A stretch of DNA of 48,967 nt. Source: RGIG3159 sp045640565. Its GTDB lineage: Bacteria > Bacillota > Clostridia > Oscillospirales > Oscillospiraceae. This document shows positions 33,197 to 40,895 of the stretch, piece by piece (positions within the stretch are counted from its first letter, which is position 1; the number at the start of each line of letters is the position of its first letter). The DNA is taken from positions 1 through 48,967 of the forward strand of contig JAZUFG010000035.1 in NCBI GenBank assembly GCA_045640565.1. The letters are read 5' to 3'. The position numbers and the translations under genes are program-made. The notes beneath the pieces are model-generated. The model was given only the letters and a program-made list of their open reading frames with translations, was not told where the DNA came from and did not search any database.

Positions 33197-33225
33197 ATTA
33201 TACCCAAGGGTTGATTATTTCTCAA
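33197..33225 (-). promoter_or_regulatory. Promoter of the Vat-like gene
   Basis: Minus strand TTGAGA (33220-33225) and TATAAT (33197-33202), 17 nt apart. Just upstream are short GC-rich hairpins, CGGCTTTGCCG (33236-33246), GCCCGCAAGCGC region (33274-33286) and CCGCGCAGCGG (33310-33320). Confidence 0.7.
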
Positions 33226-33334
33226 ATGAAATATCGGCTTTGCCGTTGTAAAATGAAATAAGTCCACCCACGCCCGCAAGCGCTTTACTTGTTAAGCAAA
33301 TTTAACGTTCCGCGCAGCGGGACACTTAATTAAC

Positions 33335-33376
33335 AAAAATCCCACATTTGTCATAGCAGACAAATGTGGGATTTTT
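33335..33376. terminator. Strong terminator after the tRNA array
   Basis: An 18-bp perfect stem, AAAAATCCCACATTTGTC (33335-33352) with its complement at 33359-33376, loop ATAGCA. It begins 3 bp past tRNA-Gly on the minus strand, with T-rich end, and is symmetrical enough to act in both directions. Confidence 0.9.
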
Positions 33377-33378
33377 GA

Positions 33379-33454
33379 TGGAGCGGGTTACGAGGCTCGA
33401 ACTCGCTACCTCCACCTTGGCAAGGTGGCGCTCTACCAGATGAGCTAAACCCGC
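33379..33454 (-). tRNA. tRNA-Gly(GCC)
   Basis: A 76-nt gene including the encoded CCA end. On the minus strand it starts GCGGGTT and pairs with AACCCGC; the anticodon loop reads TTGCCAA, anticodon GCC. Last in the array Val-Asp-Phe-Gly. Confidence 0.95.
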
Positions 33455-33458
33455 AAAA

Positions 33459-33534
33459 TGGTGCCTCAGACCAGAGTTGAACTGGTGACACGTGGATTTT
33501 CAGTCCACTGCTCTACCTACTGAGCTACCGAGGC
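33459..33534 (-). tRNA. tRNA-Phe(GAA)
   Basis: A 76-nt gene with encoded CCA. Acceptor GCCTCGG/CTGAGGC (one G-U pair), anticodon loop CTGAAAA, anticodon GAA. It lies 4 nt before tRNA-Gly in the transcript. Confidence 0.95.
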
Positions 33535-33540
33535 ATAAAA

Positions 33541-33563
33541 TTGGTGAGCGGAAAGCTCACCAA
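33541..33563. terminator. Hairpin between tRNA-Asp and tRNA-Phe
   Basis: TTGGTGAGC (33541-33549) and GCTCACCAA (33555-33563), a perfect 9-bp stem. On the minus strand it follows tRNA-Asp and precedes TTTTAT. It may attenuate or guide processing of the array; tRNA-Phe and -Gly have no evident promoter of their own. Confidence 0.5.
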
Positions 33564-33565
33564 AG

Positions 33566-33642
33566 TGGCGACCCGGAACAGACTCGAACTGTCGACCTCC
33601 AGCGTGACAGGCTGGCGTGCTAACCGACTGCACCACCGGGCC
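33566..33642 (-). tRNA. tRNA-Asp(GTC)
   Basis: A 77-nt gene with encoded CCA. Acceptor GGCCCGG/CCGGGTC, anticodon loop CTGTCAC, anticodon GTC. Second in the array. Confidence 0.95.
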
Positions 33643-33648
33643 AAATAT

Positions 33649-33724
33649 TGGTGGGAACAACAGGGCTCGAACCTGTGACCCCTTGCTTGTAAGGCAAGTG
33701 CTCTCCCAGCTGAGCTATGCTCCC
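33649..33724 (-). tRNA. tRNA-Val(TAC)
   Basis: A 76-nt gene with encoded CCA. Acceptor GGGAGCA/TGTTCCC (one G-U pair), anticodon loop CTTACAA, anticodon TAC. First in the array, directly after a consensus promoter. Confidence 0.95.
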
Positions 33725-33751
33725 AAAGCTGCTTCACAAGCAACAAGACGC

Positions 33752-33780
33752 ATTATACACAGGTCCTGTGCGCTTGTCAA
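33752..33780 (-). promoter_or_regulatory. tRNA array promoter
   Basis: Perfect TTGACA (33775-33780) and TATAAT (33752-33757) with a 17-nt spacer on the minus strand, 27 bp before tRNA-Val. A typical stable-RNA promoter. Confidence 0.9.
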
Positions 33781-33952
33781 GAAGAATTTTAAGAATTATT
33801 CTTCTGGAATCATTAATTCCTGTGGTTAATAGAACTTTTGCATTATGCCATAGGCTCCCTTTTTTCATGGGCAAAATTCTCTTTTATCCGCCCCTTTGGC
33901 AAGCTCCTACATGAGGTCACTTCCAACGCTAGTAACAAATGCTTTCATGGCA

Positions 33953-34504
33953 TTAAAACTCCATTTTGGATTCCTTTAAAGGCAACTGTTTCCTATCCTT
34001 TTCACTAAGAATTAATTCTCCTACATCCGGCCATGCAATACCGATATCTGGGTCATTCCAGATGATTCCGCCTTCATCCTCCGGGTGATAAACATCGTCG
34101 CACTTATAGGCAAATTCGGCATAGTCCGAAAGGACCAAGAAGCCGTGGGCAAAGCCCTTGGGAATGAAGAACTGCCTGTGATTCTCCTCGGATAGCACAA
34201 CCCCGACCCACTTTCCGTATGTCTCAGAATCTTTGCGCAAATCTACAGCTACATCAAAGACTTCGCCCTTGAGAACACGAACAAGCTTGGCCTGAGAATG
34301 CGTTTTCTGGAAATGGAGGCCCCTTAGAACTCCCTTGCGGGAAGCAGACTGATTATCCTGCACAAAACGGCAAGTTATACCGGCATCCATGAAATCCGAT
34401 TCCTTATAGGTTTCCATGAAGTAGCCTCTGGCATCCCCATAGGTCTTCACATCAATGATATAGACGCCCTTAACCTCTGTTTCTTGAAAAGTAAAATTGC
34501 TCAT
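33953..34504 (-). CDS. rfbC: dTDP-4-dehydrorhamnose 3,5-epimerase
   Basis: A 183-residue RmlC. It converts dTDP-4-keto-6-deoxyglucose to dTDP-4-keto-L-rhamnose. VLRGLHFQ (catalytic His), YGKWVGVVLSEENHRQFFIPKGFAHGFLVLSD and the KCDDVYHPEDEGGIIWNDPDIGI segment are diagnostic. It ends a surface-glycan island; rfbA, rfbB and rfbD are not in the window, so it must work with enzymes encoded elsewhere. I chose the ATG at 34504 with AAGGAT upstream, giving the usual size and no overlap. Confidence 0.95.
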   Translation of the reverse strand: MSNFTFQETEVKGVYIIDVKTYGDARGYFMETYKESDFMDAGITCRFVQDNQSASRKGVLRGLHFQKTHSQAKLVRVLKGEVFDVAVDLRKDSETYGKWVGVVLSEENHRQFFIPKGFAHGFLVLSDYAEFAYKCDDVYHPEDEGGIIWNDPDIGIAWPDVGELILSEKDRKQLPLKESKMEF

Positions 34505-34538
34505 AACCGGTTTATCCTTGTCCTTACTAAACCCTTTT

Positions 34539-35126
34539 CTATGGTACTTTCTCCCATCTTTTTTCTTCAAAATTCCACTTTTTTATTACCTTTGCTGGGA
34601 TCCCTGCAACCATACAATATGGCGGCACATCCTTTGTAACAACGCTATTCGCACCTATAACGCAGCGCTCGCCAATCGTTACACCAGGCATAATGTAACT
34701 CCGCTGACCTAAAAAAACGCCATTACCAATCACAACATCTTTAACGCTGCAAGGCTGACTGATATAATTGCCACCTATTGAGGCATCAATCCCATGGCTG
34801 TAATTTGTTATCACTACTTCAGGCCCCGCAAGGACATCATCACCAATGATTATCTTAGAGCCACAAGTAATCCTTGAGCGAGGCTGAAAATGGACATTGT
34901 TCCCAATTCGGATTACCCCCCCCCATGAAAAAAGCTCACACGGTCCATTTATCCAGGAATGATCTCCAATATAAATATCCTTATGGCCTTCAATTTTACA
35001 GCCATCCCCATATCCGATGGATCCAATTCCACTATATCCAAATTTCCCAAATAGATGCTGAAATCTTTTTCTCTTAATTTTAATGATTAAATGTCCGGGC
35101 AACTTGTAAAACTCATAGAACTTCAT
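34539..35126 (-). CDS. Hexapeptide-repeat acyltransferase (WbbJ/CapG-like)
   Basis: A 195-residue left-handed beta-helix acyltransferase of the sugar O-acetyltransferase type used in polysaccharide synthesis. Repeats such as IYIGDHSWINGP, IRIGNNVHFQPRS, IIIGDDVLAGPEVVITNYSHG (likely catalytic His) and VVIGNGVFLGQRSYIMPGVTIGERCVIGANSVVTKDVP are plain. It ends AGIPAKVIKKWN. It precedes rfbC by 34 nt. The exact sugar acceptor is unknown. Confidence 0.85.
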   Translation of the reverse strand: MKFYEFYKLPGHLIIKIKRKRFQHLFGKFGYSGIGSIGYGDGCKIEGHKDIYIGDHSWINGPCELFSWGGVIRIGNNVHFQPRSRITCGSKIIIGDDVLAGPEVVITNYSHGIDASIGGNYISQPCSVKDVVIGNGVFLGQRSYIMPGVTIGERCVIGANSVVTKDVPPYCMVAGIPAKVIKKWNFEEKRWEKVP

Positions 35127-35162
35127 TTTTCTCCATCCTTGGAAATGCATTCGCAATCCACA

Positions 35163-36332
35163 TTACAATCTCTTTTCCCTAAAACAGGGTATTCTATCGA
35201 TTAAAGTATCAGCAAAACAAGAGATAAGGTAAATAATTGGAACTGATATCAAGAATGCAATGACAGCCGAAATCTGATAGCTGAATCGCGTTTTCAAAAG
35301 TGAAAATGCAAACGCTTCCAATGACAACATAACCGGCCAATGAAAAGAATACACGCTGAATGAATGTTTTCCGAGCCACAGGAAAGGTTTCCATTCCAAA
35401 ATCTTTTGGATTATTTCTTGATTGATAATTACATGAACACACACCGCCACGCCAAAAGCCCTCAACAAGGGTGGGGTGACTAATGAAGAAATCTTGTCCC
35501 AGAAGGAATATATAGAAGCAAAGTACATAGGACAGCAAGCAAAGTAGAGCCCAACAATAAAACAGAGAACCAAAAACCACCGTTTTTTTACAAAGCTCCC
35601 CCAGTTTAATCCGGCACATTTGTTCTCCTCATCCGCATTTGAAAAATTCAAATCTGCCACGAGAATGCCAAATAAGAACGATATCCAATAGGGTTGATTA
35701 TAATAAAGCAACACTGCAATCAGTGCCAAAACAATAAACTTGCGCCATTTGTTTTTCTTCAATGTGCAGCACAAAAGCAAACAGGCAATATATCCCCAAA
35801 ATTCATAATGCATGGTCCAGAACGGTTTTAAAAATGCATTATAATCAACATATGTTAAAAAGAATGAATTAAACAGGGCTTTCCACAAAGAGGGCTTGAA
35901 ATTACAAGTACCTAGTAAAAACTCTGTATTCGTCACATCCCCGGCAACTTTTAAATGATACTGCAGCCCGCACTTCATCGTTATGTATGTGAAAAATGTG
36001 GCAAGCACTATCATCGGCAAAAACCTAGTATATCTGCCTTGACATTTTTTTCCTATAAACTCCAGGCTCATTTCCGAACCACTTGAAAACACGGATCTTG
36101 CTACAAGCAATCCCGTAAGAACAAAGAAATAGCAGACTGCCACATCCCCGTTAATTAAGACAGATAAGGGTGTCTTAGCAAAAAGACTTAAAACGGTACT
36201 TGTGGATTTCTCAGCAAAATCTTTGAAATACATTTCTGGAAAATAGACAACGATAAAATGGCAAAGAACAACATTAATTGCCATCAAGCCGCGCAAACCA
36301 TCTAAATAAAGAAGTTTTCCTTTTTTCTCCAT
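35163..36332 (-). CDS. Acyltransferase 3 family membrane protein
   Basis: A 389-residue multi-spanning O-acyltransferase (OafA/acyltransferase 3 family). It starts GKLLYLDGLRGLMAINVVLCHF, containing the family's catalytic His, and has about ten membrane helices and a late GKHSFSVYSFHWPVM. It probably acetylates a surface glycan during export, next to the hexapeptide transferase in the same operon. Confidence 0.88.
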   Translation of the reverse strand: MEKKGKLLYLDGLRGLMAINVVLCHFIVVYFPEMYFKDFAEKSTSTVLSLFAKTPLSVLINGDVAVCYFFVLTGLLVARSVFSSGSEMSLEFIGKKCQGRYTRFLPMIVLATFFTYITMKCGLQYHLKVAGDVTNTEFLLGTCNFKPSLWKALFNSFFLTYVDYNAFLKPFWTMHYEFWGYIACLLLCCTLKKNKWRKFIVLALIAVLLYYNQPYWISFLFGILVADLNFSNADEENKCAGLNWGSFVKKRWFLVLCFIVGLYFACCPMYFASIYSFWDKISSLVTPPLLRAFGVAVCVHVIINQEIIQKILEWKPFLWLGKHSFSVYSFHWPVMLSLEAFAFSLLKTRFSYQISAVIAFLISVPIIYLISCFADTLIDRIPCFREKRL

Positions 36333-36357
36333 TTAGCAATATCACTTTCTACAAAGC

Positions 36358-37206
36358 TCATTTATTCCTTAGGTTTTCCCAATTGCTCATTATCCTGTTT
36401 ATTTTGCTGTCATCGCCCCAAACTGCCTTGCTGTCATAGGGGCGATCCGGGAATTTCCCATATTCCAGCTGAATTTGGAAGTGATTCTCTGTAATAAATC
36501 TTTCCACTCGGTCGGCTAACTTTTCCGGTCTGCCACTGCAAATATTGATGACACCATTCACTTCATTCTGCTCGACTGCAGCTGCAGTCATCCTGCAAAA
36601 AGCATCATAATCAACAAAGTCCCACTGATTTTGGCCCATGGTAAAAGGAAATCTTTCCTGCCCTGCCTTTTCTGCCTTGACAATTTTGCTGAAAATCGAA
36701 CTGCCGCTTTCAGAATTGCCCACAATGTAGAAACCCCGAAGCCACTGAAAAACCGTCCCGGTCTCTTTACATAACAGTTTCGTTGTATTCCTCAAAGCGT
36801 CTTTGCCGATTCCATACAGACTCTCCGGATGGGTCGGAGTGTCTTCTTTGATGCTTCCCTCAAAGAACCCCACTTCATGCATGGTCCCCATCACAGCTAT
36901 TTGCCTACACCCACCTCGCACCATTTTTTCTATAAAGAGGTAATGGCGGCTGAAATCAAATATATGCGAAGAATTATTGTGTTCAAAGCCATTGCGCCAT
37001 GCCATATGCAAGACGGCATTCGGTTGTCCAAAAAACTCGTATGGATCTTCAATGGAAAAGATATCGCATTCCAGTCTTTTTGCTCTTGAATCCACCAATT
37101 CCGGATTTGCAAGACATGCGGCAATTACCTCGACACCGTCATCACAAAGACTTTTAATCACACCAGTTCCTAAATATCCACTTGCGCCCGTGACCAAAAC
37201 TTTCAT
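36358..37206 (-). CDS. NAD-dependent epimerase/dehydratase
   Basis: A 282-residue extended short-chain dehydrogenase. MKVLVTGASGYLGTGV is the Rossmann GxxGxxG, and YGIGK near residue 144 is the YxxxK catalytic motif. It is probably a nucleotide-sugar epimerase or reductase of the glycan island; dTDP-4-dehydrorhamnose reductase is one option given the neighbouring rfbC, but the sequence does not settle it. The ATG at 37206 has GAGG 8 nt upstream. Confidence 0.85.
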   Translation of the reverse strand: MKVLVTGASGYLGTGVIKSLCDDGVEVIAACLANPELVDSRAKRLECDIFSIEDPYEFFGQPNAVLHMAWRNGFEHNNSSHIFDFSRHYLFIEKMVRGGCRQIAVMGTMHEVGFFEGSIKEDTPTHPESLYGIGKDALRNTTKLLCKETGTVFQWLRGFYIVGNSESGSSIFSKIVKAEKAGQERFPFTMGQNQWDFVDYDAFCRMTAAAVEQNEVNGVINICSGRPEKLADRVERFITENHFQIQLEYGKFPDRPYDSKAVWGDDSKINRIMSNWENLRNK

Positions 37207-37264
37207 TCGCTCTTCCTCGCTTGTCATGTCTCTTTTGCTTCCAAACAGCCAAAACCAGTTTCTT

Positions 37265-38542
37265 CTATGCTCTTCTCAGTATCCTTTTTGCAAACTGCTT
37301 CCAATAATGGAATTCAAAATACTGTCTGATACAGAACGGCTTTTTTCTGGTTAGATATGGCTTAAAATATTCAAAGCCCTCTTCATATCCCTCCCGAATG
37401 GATGCAATGAACTGCTGCTCCCAATCCATTAGGAACCACTGATACTGATACTCTTTCTCGTAAGCTTTCATATACTTAGAGAGGATCTTCTTCATTCTCT
37501 TTGGATCTTCAAAAGAAGGATCAGCCGCCAAATATCCGTTATCTTCCGCAAACTTCTGGAGCCATCCGCTATACCTCATAATATAGGGCCCATATCCAAT
37601 GGAAACCGGATAAATCGGCAAATTTGCATCAATATAGGTAGCATCAAACTCTTTCATGAGGTTAATTGGAATTTGGAAATCCACCGTTACTATTGTCTTT
37701 TCAATAATAATATGTTCTATCCCTTTGGGCGCAAACATCATGTTATGCTGAACAGAACCGGACAGCGAGGCAATCGTCTTCGCATGTCTCATCAGGCACA
37801 CCAAATCTGAAAGGCTAAAATGCTCCGGATAAACAACTTGATAGCCGTTTTTCCCAAAGAATTCATCCAGCATATCCATATTGAATTCTTTTTTATCAAA
37901 TTGCGGAATCTTGCTTCTGCTCAAGAAAAGCTTATCCGAATACTGCAAATCAGCACTTGGCTTTGCATTTTCTGCGATTTTCTCAAATGTATCAATATAT
38001 TCCTGTGACCAATATTTCCAAATAACAAAGGATCTTTCCGGGACAATGACTTCTCTGTAGCGTGTTGGTTTGTTGATAATTTCAATTTTATCCCATACAC
38101 CTAGCAGCTCCAGAAACTGCCGATAGTTTCCTCTAATTTCTCTTTCCTCTCCGTACTGAATGAAGAAGACATACTTATCAACAGTCTCATCATTTTTGAG
38201 AAAATACCAAAGCCGCGTCACACCCTCAACGAGATAATGTCCCCACTGCTTGATTAAATATCCACAATATACGACTTTTTCATCCTTATAAACAGGCTCA
38301 TCGATATCATATGCCATCCCGATGCGGTCCGTGATTCCGGAAATATCAATATAATTCCCTTTTTCGTCAACAACGCCGCCTCTTCCAAATTGTAAACGGT
38401 CTTGAGGGAATCTCTTCAGCGGCAATATTGTTGCGTCCTCATATTTTTCTGCTCTGGGGTGATAGTCAGCAACATATGGAGCATGGTACCACTTTTCAAC
38501 CGCTTTATTTTTTCGGGGACGAAGGTAATCCAAATTAATCAT
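37265..38542 (-). CDS. Probable GT61-family (DUF563) glycosyltransferase
   Basis: A 425-residue protein with the DUF563/GT61 pattern: KQWGHYLVEGVTRLWYFL, a central DKLFLSRSKIPQ region and LMRHAKTIASLSGSVQHNMMFAPKG near residue 255-280. It begins the island operon from a promoter containing a palindrome (38632-38660). The glycan acceptor is unknown. The gene is visibly AT-rich against its housekeeping neighbours. Confidence 0.72.
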   Translation of the reverse strand: MINLDYLRPRKNKAVEKWYHAPYVADYHPRAEKYEDATILPLKRFPQDRLQFGRGGVVDEKGNYIDISGITDRIGMAYDIDEPVYKDEKVVYCGYLIKQWGHYLVEGVTRLWYFLKNDETVDKYVFFIQYGEEREIRGNYRQFLELLGVWDKIEIINKPTRYREVIVPERSFVIWKYWSQEYIDTFEKIAENAKPSADLQYSDKLFLSRSKIPQFDKKEFNMDMLDEFFGKNGYQVVYPEHFSLSDLVCLMRHAKTIASLSGSVQHNMMFAPKGIEHIIIEKTIVTVDFQIPINLMKEFDATYIDANLPIYPVSIGYGPYIMRYSGWLQKFAEDNGYLAADPSFEDPKRMKKILSKYMKAYEKEYQYQWFLMDWEQQFIASIREGYEEGFEYFKPYLTRKKPFCIRQYFEFHYWKQFAKRILRRA

Positions 38543-38631
38543 TTTATTCTCCTAATATGATTGAAATTAAACTGGCATCATCTTTCCTTTGGCATACTAT
38601 GTCATTGTGCCTTTTCTTAACATGCTATCTT

Positions 38632-38660
38632 AATATAGTCTCTTTAAAGACTATAGTCAA
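38632..38660 (-). promoter_or_regulatory. Glycan-operon promoter with operator-like palindrome
   Basis: Minus strand TTGACT (38655-38660) and TATATT (38632-38637), 17 nt apart. The spacer and adjoining bases form the inverted repeat TATAGTCT/AGACTATA (38634-38641 with 38648-38655). A protein bound here would block the promoter. A divergent regulator gene begins 39 bp away. Confidence 0.75.
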
Positions 38661-38668
38661 TAGAAAAA

Positions 38669-38690
38669 CCACCATTTACTATAATGGTGG
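38669..38690. promoter_or_regulatory. Palindrome over the regulator's own -10 and RBS
   Basis: CCACCATT (38669-38676) and AATGGTGG (38683-38690) form a perfect 8-bp inverted repeat. A TATAAT (38680-38685) lies inside it and the downstream ribosome-binding GGTGGG overlaps its right arm. It may serve for autoregulation of the small regulator at 38699, either as an operator or as an mRNA hairpin. Confidence 0.6.
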
Positions 38691-38698
38691 GTGATTAA

Positions 38699-38926
38699 AT
38701 GATACTATATGAACCATTCTGGGAAAGCTTACGGAAATCAAATCAATCTACCTATTCTCTGATTAATTCATACCACATCTCTAGTTCAACTATTGATAAA
38801 CTTCGGAAAAATAAGCCCCTAAATACCACAACAATTAATGACTTATGTCAAATTTTACAATGCCCTGTTGAAGGTATTATGAAGTATGTTCCATCTGAGA
38901 AAGACCAGTTTTTATGGTCAAAATAA
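38699..38926 (+). CDS. Small Cro/CI-type helix-turn-helix regulator
   Basis: A 75-residue protein composed almost wholly of a Cro/CI helix-turn-helix: SLINSYHISSSTIDKLRKNKPLNTTTINDLCQILQCPVEGIMKYV. The end (NDLCQILQCPVEGIMKY) is the usual fifth-helix pattern of the single-domain HTH_26 group. It is the only plus-strand gene in the island and is divergent from the GT61 gene; the intergenic palindromes are its likely targets. Confidence 0.85.
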   Translation: MILYEPFWESLRKSNQSTYSLINSYHISSSTIDKLRKNKPLNTTTINDLCQILQCPVEGIMKYVPSEKDQFLWSK

Positions 38927-38927
38927 T

Positions 38928-38969
38928 AATTACGCGGCAAACACATCTTTTTGTGTTTGCCGCGTAATT
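38928..38969. terminator. Long hairpin between the regulator and hslO
   Basis: An 18-bp perfect stem (38928-38945 with 38952-38969, loop of 6) starts right after the regulator stop. It is GC-rich in the centre with AATT ends, but lacks a long U-tract. It probably separates the convergent transcripts. Confidence 0.7.
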
Positions 38970-39027
38970 ATCGTCAACTATTATTAGAAATACTATCTTT
39001 TGTGCATAAACAAGATTTGTCCGAATT

Positions 39028-39939
39028 TTAAGAATAATTCTCCTGTGGCTCTTCATTTTCCTGAAGGCCGGCCAGCAGCTCCCGAATATCCTGAGGTGCA
39101 AAAGAATAGACTGTATCGCAGAATTGGCAGGAAACGGTGGTAACTTCCCCTTTCCGAACAATATCTTCCAAATCTTCCTTGCCAAGGCTGATCAAAGTGG
39201 AAGCCACACGGTTCCTGGAACAGTAACAGCGGTATGAAATCTCGTCCGTCTCCAGAATCTGCAGATCCATACCCACAAAGAGCATTTCCAAAAGTTCCCG
39301 TGCGGAAGCGCCCGCATCCAGAACAGAGGTCACATTGCCAACCGCCTGGATGGAACCTTCAAGACTGTCAATCACCTTTTCGGGAGCTCCAGGAAGGAGC
39401 TGAATGAGATAGCCCCCTGCAACACGAACGCTTTGATCCGGATTCAGGAGAACGCCCAAGGCACAGGCGGTCGGAATCTGCTCCGATGCAGCATAATAGG
39501 AGGTAATATCTTCTGCAATTTCGCCGGAAACCAGGGGAACCGTTCCGATATAAGGGTCCTTCATGTGAAGATCCCGAATCACTGTCAGCGTTCCATCCTT
39601 GCCTACCGCAGCTCCCACATCCAGCTTTCCGCGGTATTTTTCCAGAAGGGAAATGGCAGGATTTTCCACATATCCCCGAACATTTCCACGGTAATCCGAA
39701 ACCGCAAGGATCGTCCCCAAAGGACCGCCGCCCTTGATCTGGAGAGTCAGAGATCCCTTCTCATTCTTCTGCATATTTCCCATAATAGAAGCTGCGGTCA
39801 GGGTCCTGCCCAAAGCTGCAGTGGCAGTCGGCAGAGTACGGTGTATCTGTCGGGCCCGTTCCACGATTCCCGTAGAGGTGATACCGACAACTTTTACAAA
39901 GCCATTGCAGGCAATTCCGCGAACAATCTGATCTGACAT
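39028..39939 (-). CDS. hslO: Redox-regulated chaperone Hsp33
   Basis: A 303-residue Hsp33, a cytosolic holdase activated by oxidation. GSLTLQIKGGGPLGTILAVSDYRGNVRGYVENP is the N-terminal signature. The zinc/redox cysteines are CYCSRN (near 240) and CQFC (near 272), giving the usual CxC-CxxC set. It starts 3 nt after the methyltransferase gene. It ends within AATTCTTAAAATTC-like sequence that is nearly repeated at 33784-33801. Confidence 0.96.
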   Translation of the reverse strand: MSDQIVRGIACNGFVKVVGITSTGIVERARQIHRTLPTATAALGRTLTAASIMGNMQKNEKGSLTLQIKGGGPLGTILAVSDYRGNVRGYVENPAISLLEKYRGKLDVGAAVGKDGTLTVIRDLHMKDPYIGTVPLVSGEIAEDITSYYAASEQIPTACALGVLLNPDQSVRVAGGYLIQLLPGAPEKVIDSLEGSIQAVGNVTSVLDAGASARELLEMLFVGMDLQILETDEISYRCYCSRNRVASTLISLGKEDLEDIVRKGEVTTVSCQFCDTVYSFAPQDIRELLAGLQENEEPQENYS

Positions 39940-39942
39940 AGA

Positions 39943-40689
39943 TTACTCCTTTTCGGCACAAATCCAAATCCGATGCTCCCCTGCCTCAGGCGGGCAAAAG
40001 ACACCGTTGCCGTAAATACGAATCTTTTGAAAAGCGGCTTTCTCCAAAAAATCGGATATTTCTTCCGGCAAATAGGCACGCTCTTCGTGACATTCCCAAG
40101 AACGCTTCCAGTTCTTCCCTTCCCTTTGAAAAAGGTCCATGCCATAGGTCATCATGCGGCTGCTTTCCTCATAGTCCGCACGCCAGACGCAGTAGACATC
40201 TTCGTCTTCATCCAAAAAAATCTGGCCATCCAGGTTCCGGAACTTTTCTTCGGTGTTTAAATCAAAAATAAAGATACCCCCGGAATTCAGTGCGACAAAT
40301 ACACGACAAAAAATCCTCTTCAATTCTTCCGGGTCTGTGACATAATTCAGACTGTCCAAGGAGGCAATGACGCAATCCACGGGCTCGGGAAGAGCAAGTT
40401 TCTGCATCGGACAGCAAAGGAAGCGGGGACGCCGGGACGGGGGAAGCTTTTCTGCCTTACTCGCAGCAAGGGTGAGCATTTCCTCTGACAAATCCAGGGC
40501 GGTCACTTTCAAGCCCTTTTCAGCAAAAAGAAGGGACAAGGATGCCGTTCCGCAGCCCAGATCCAAGAGACTCCGGGGATTCTTCCCTGCTCTGCGAAGG
40601 AGCTCCTGCATATAGGCAAAAATCTCGCCGTAATCCACATCTTCCGTCAGGCGGTCATAGGAGGCAGCAAGGGCATGATAGGCGTCCAT
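39943..40689 (-). CDS. Class I SAM-dependent methyltransferase
   Basis: A 248-residue methyltransferase. LLDLGCGTASLSLLFAEKG is motif I, and FDLNTEEKFRN, VIASLDSLNYV fit the methyltransferase group that often lies in Firmicutes housekeeping operons. The substrate is unknown. AAAGGAGG precedes the ATG; an extended -10 promoter lies 30 bp upstream. It is co-transcribed with hslO. Confidence 0.85.
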   Translation of the reverse strand: MDAYHALAASYDRLTEDVDYGEIFAYMQELLRRAGKNPRSLLDLGCGTASLSLLFAEKGLKVTALDLSEEMLTLAASKAEKLPPSRRPRFLCCPMQKLALPEPVDCVIASLDSLNYVTDPEELKRIFCRVFVALNSGGIFIFDLNTEEKFRNLDGQIFLDEDEDVYCVWRADYEESSRMMTYGMDLFQREGKNWKRSWECHEERAYLPEEISDFLEKAAFQKIRIYGNGVFCPPEAGEHRIWICAEKE

Positions 40690-40720
40690 ATCGTTCCTCC
40701 TTTCTCATGAATTCCTGCCG

Positions 40721-40749
40721 ATTTTAGCACAGAAGTCAGGGAAAGTAAA
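40721..40749 (-). promoter_or_regulatory. Methyltransferase-hslO promoter
   Basis: Minus strand TTTACT (40744-40749) and TAAAAT (40721-40726), 17 nt apart, with an extended TG before the -10. No operator is visible. Confidence 0.6.
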
Positions 40750-40763
40750 GAGGCGGGGCAGGA

Positions 40764-40792
40764 TTGCAAATTCTACGCCTTCTTGTTATAAT
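40764..40792 (+). promoter_or_regulatory. GNAT gene promoter
   Basis: TTGCAA (40764-40769) and TATAAT (40787-40792) with 17-nt spacer and an extended TG. Back-to-back with the minus-strand methyltransferase promoter, which it nearly abuts. Confidence 0.7.
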
Positions 40793-40895
40793 GGTCCCCG
40801 GTAAAAAAATGCAATGTGCTTCATTCCCCGGCGTATACCACAGTGTTTTATCTTCCGCGCACATGATAAATGAGAATAAGGATGGAGGGGCAAAA

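Noticed and set aside
33953..38542. Complete dTDP-rhamnose pathway
   Set aside because: Only rfbC is recognisable. The epimerase could be a reductase, but rfbA and rfbB are absent, so a full pathway cannot be claimed.
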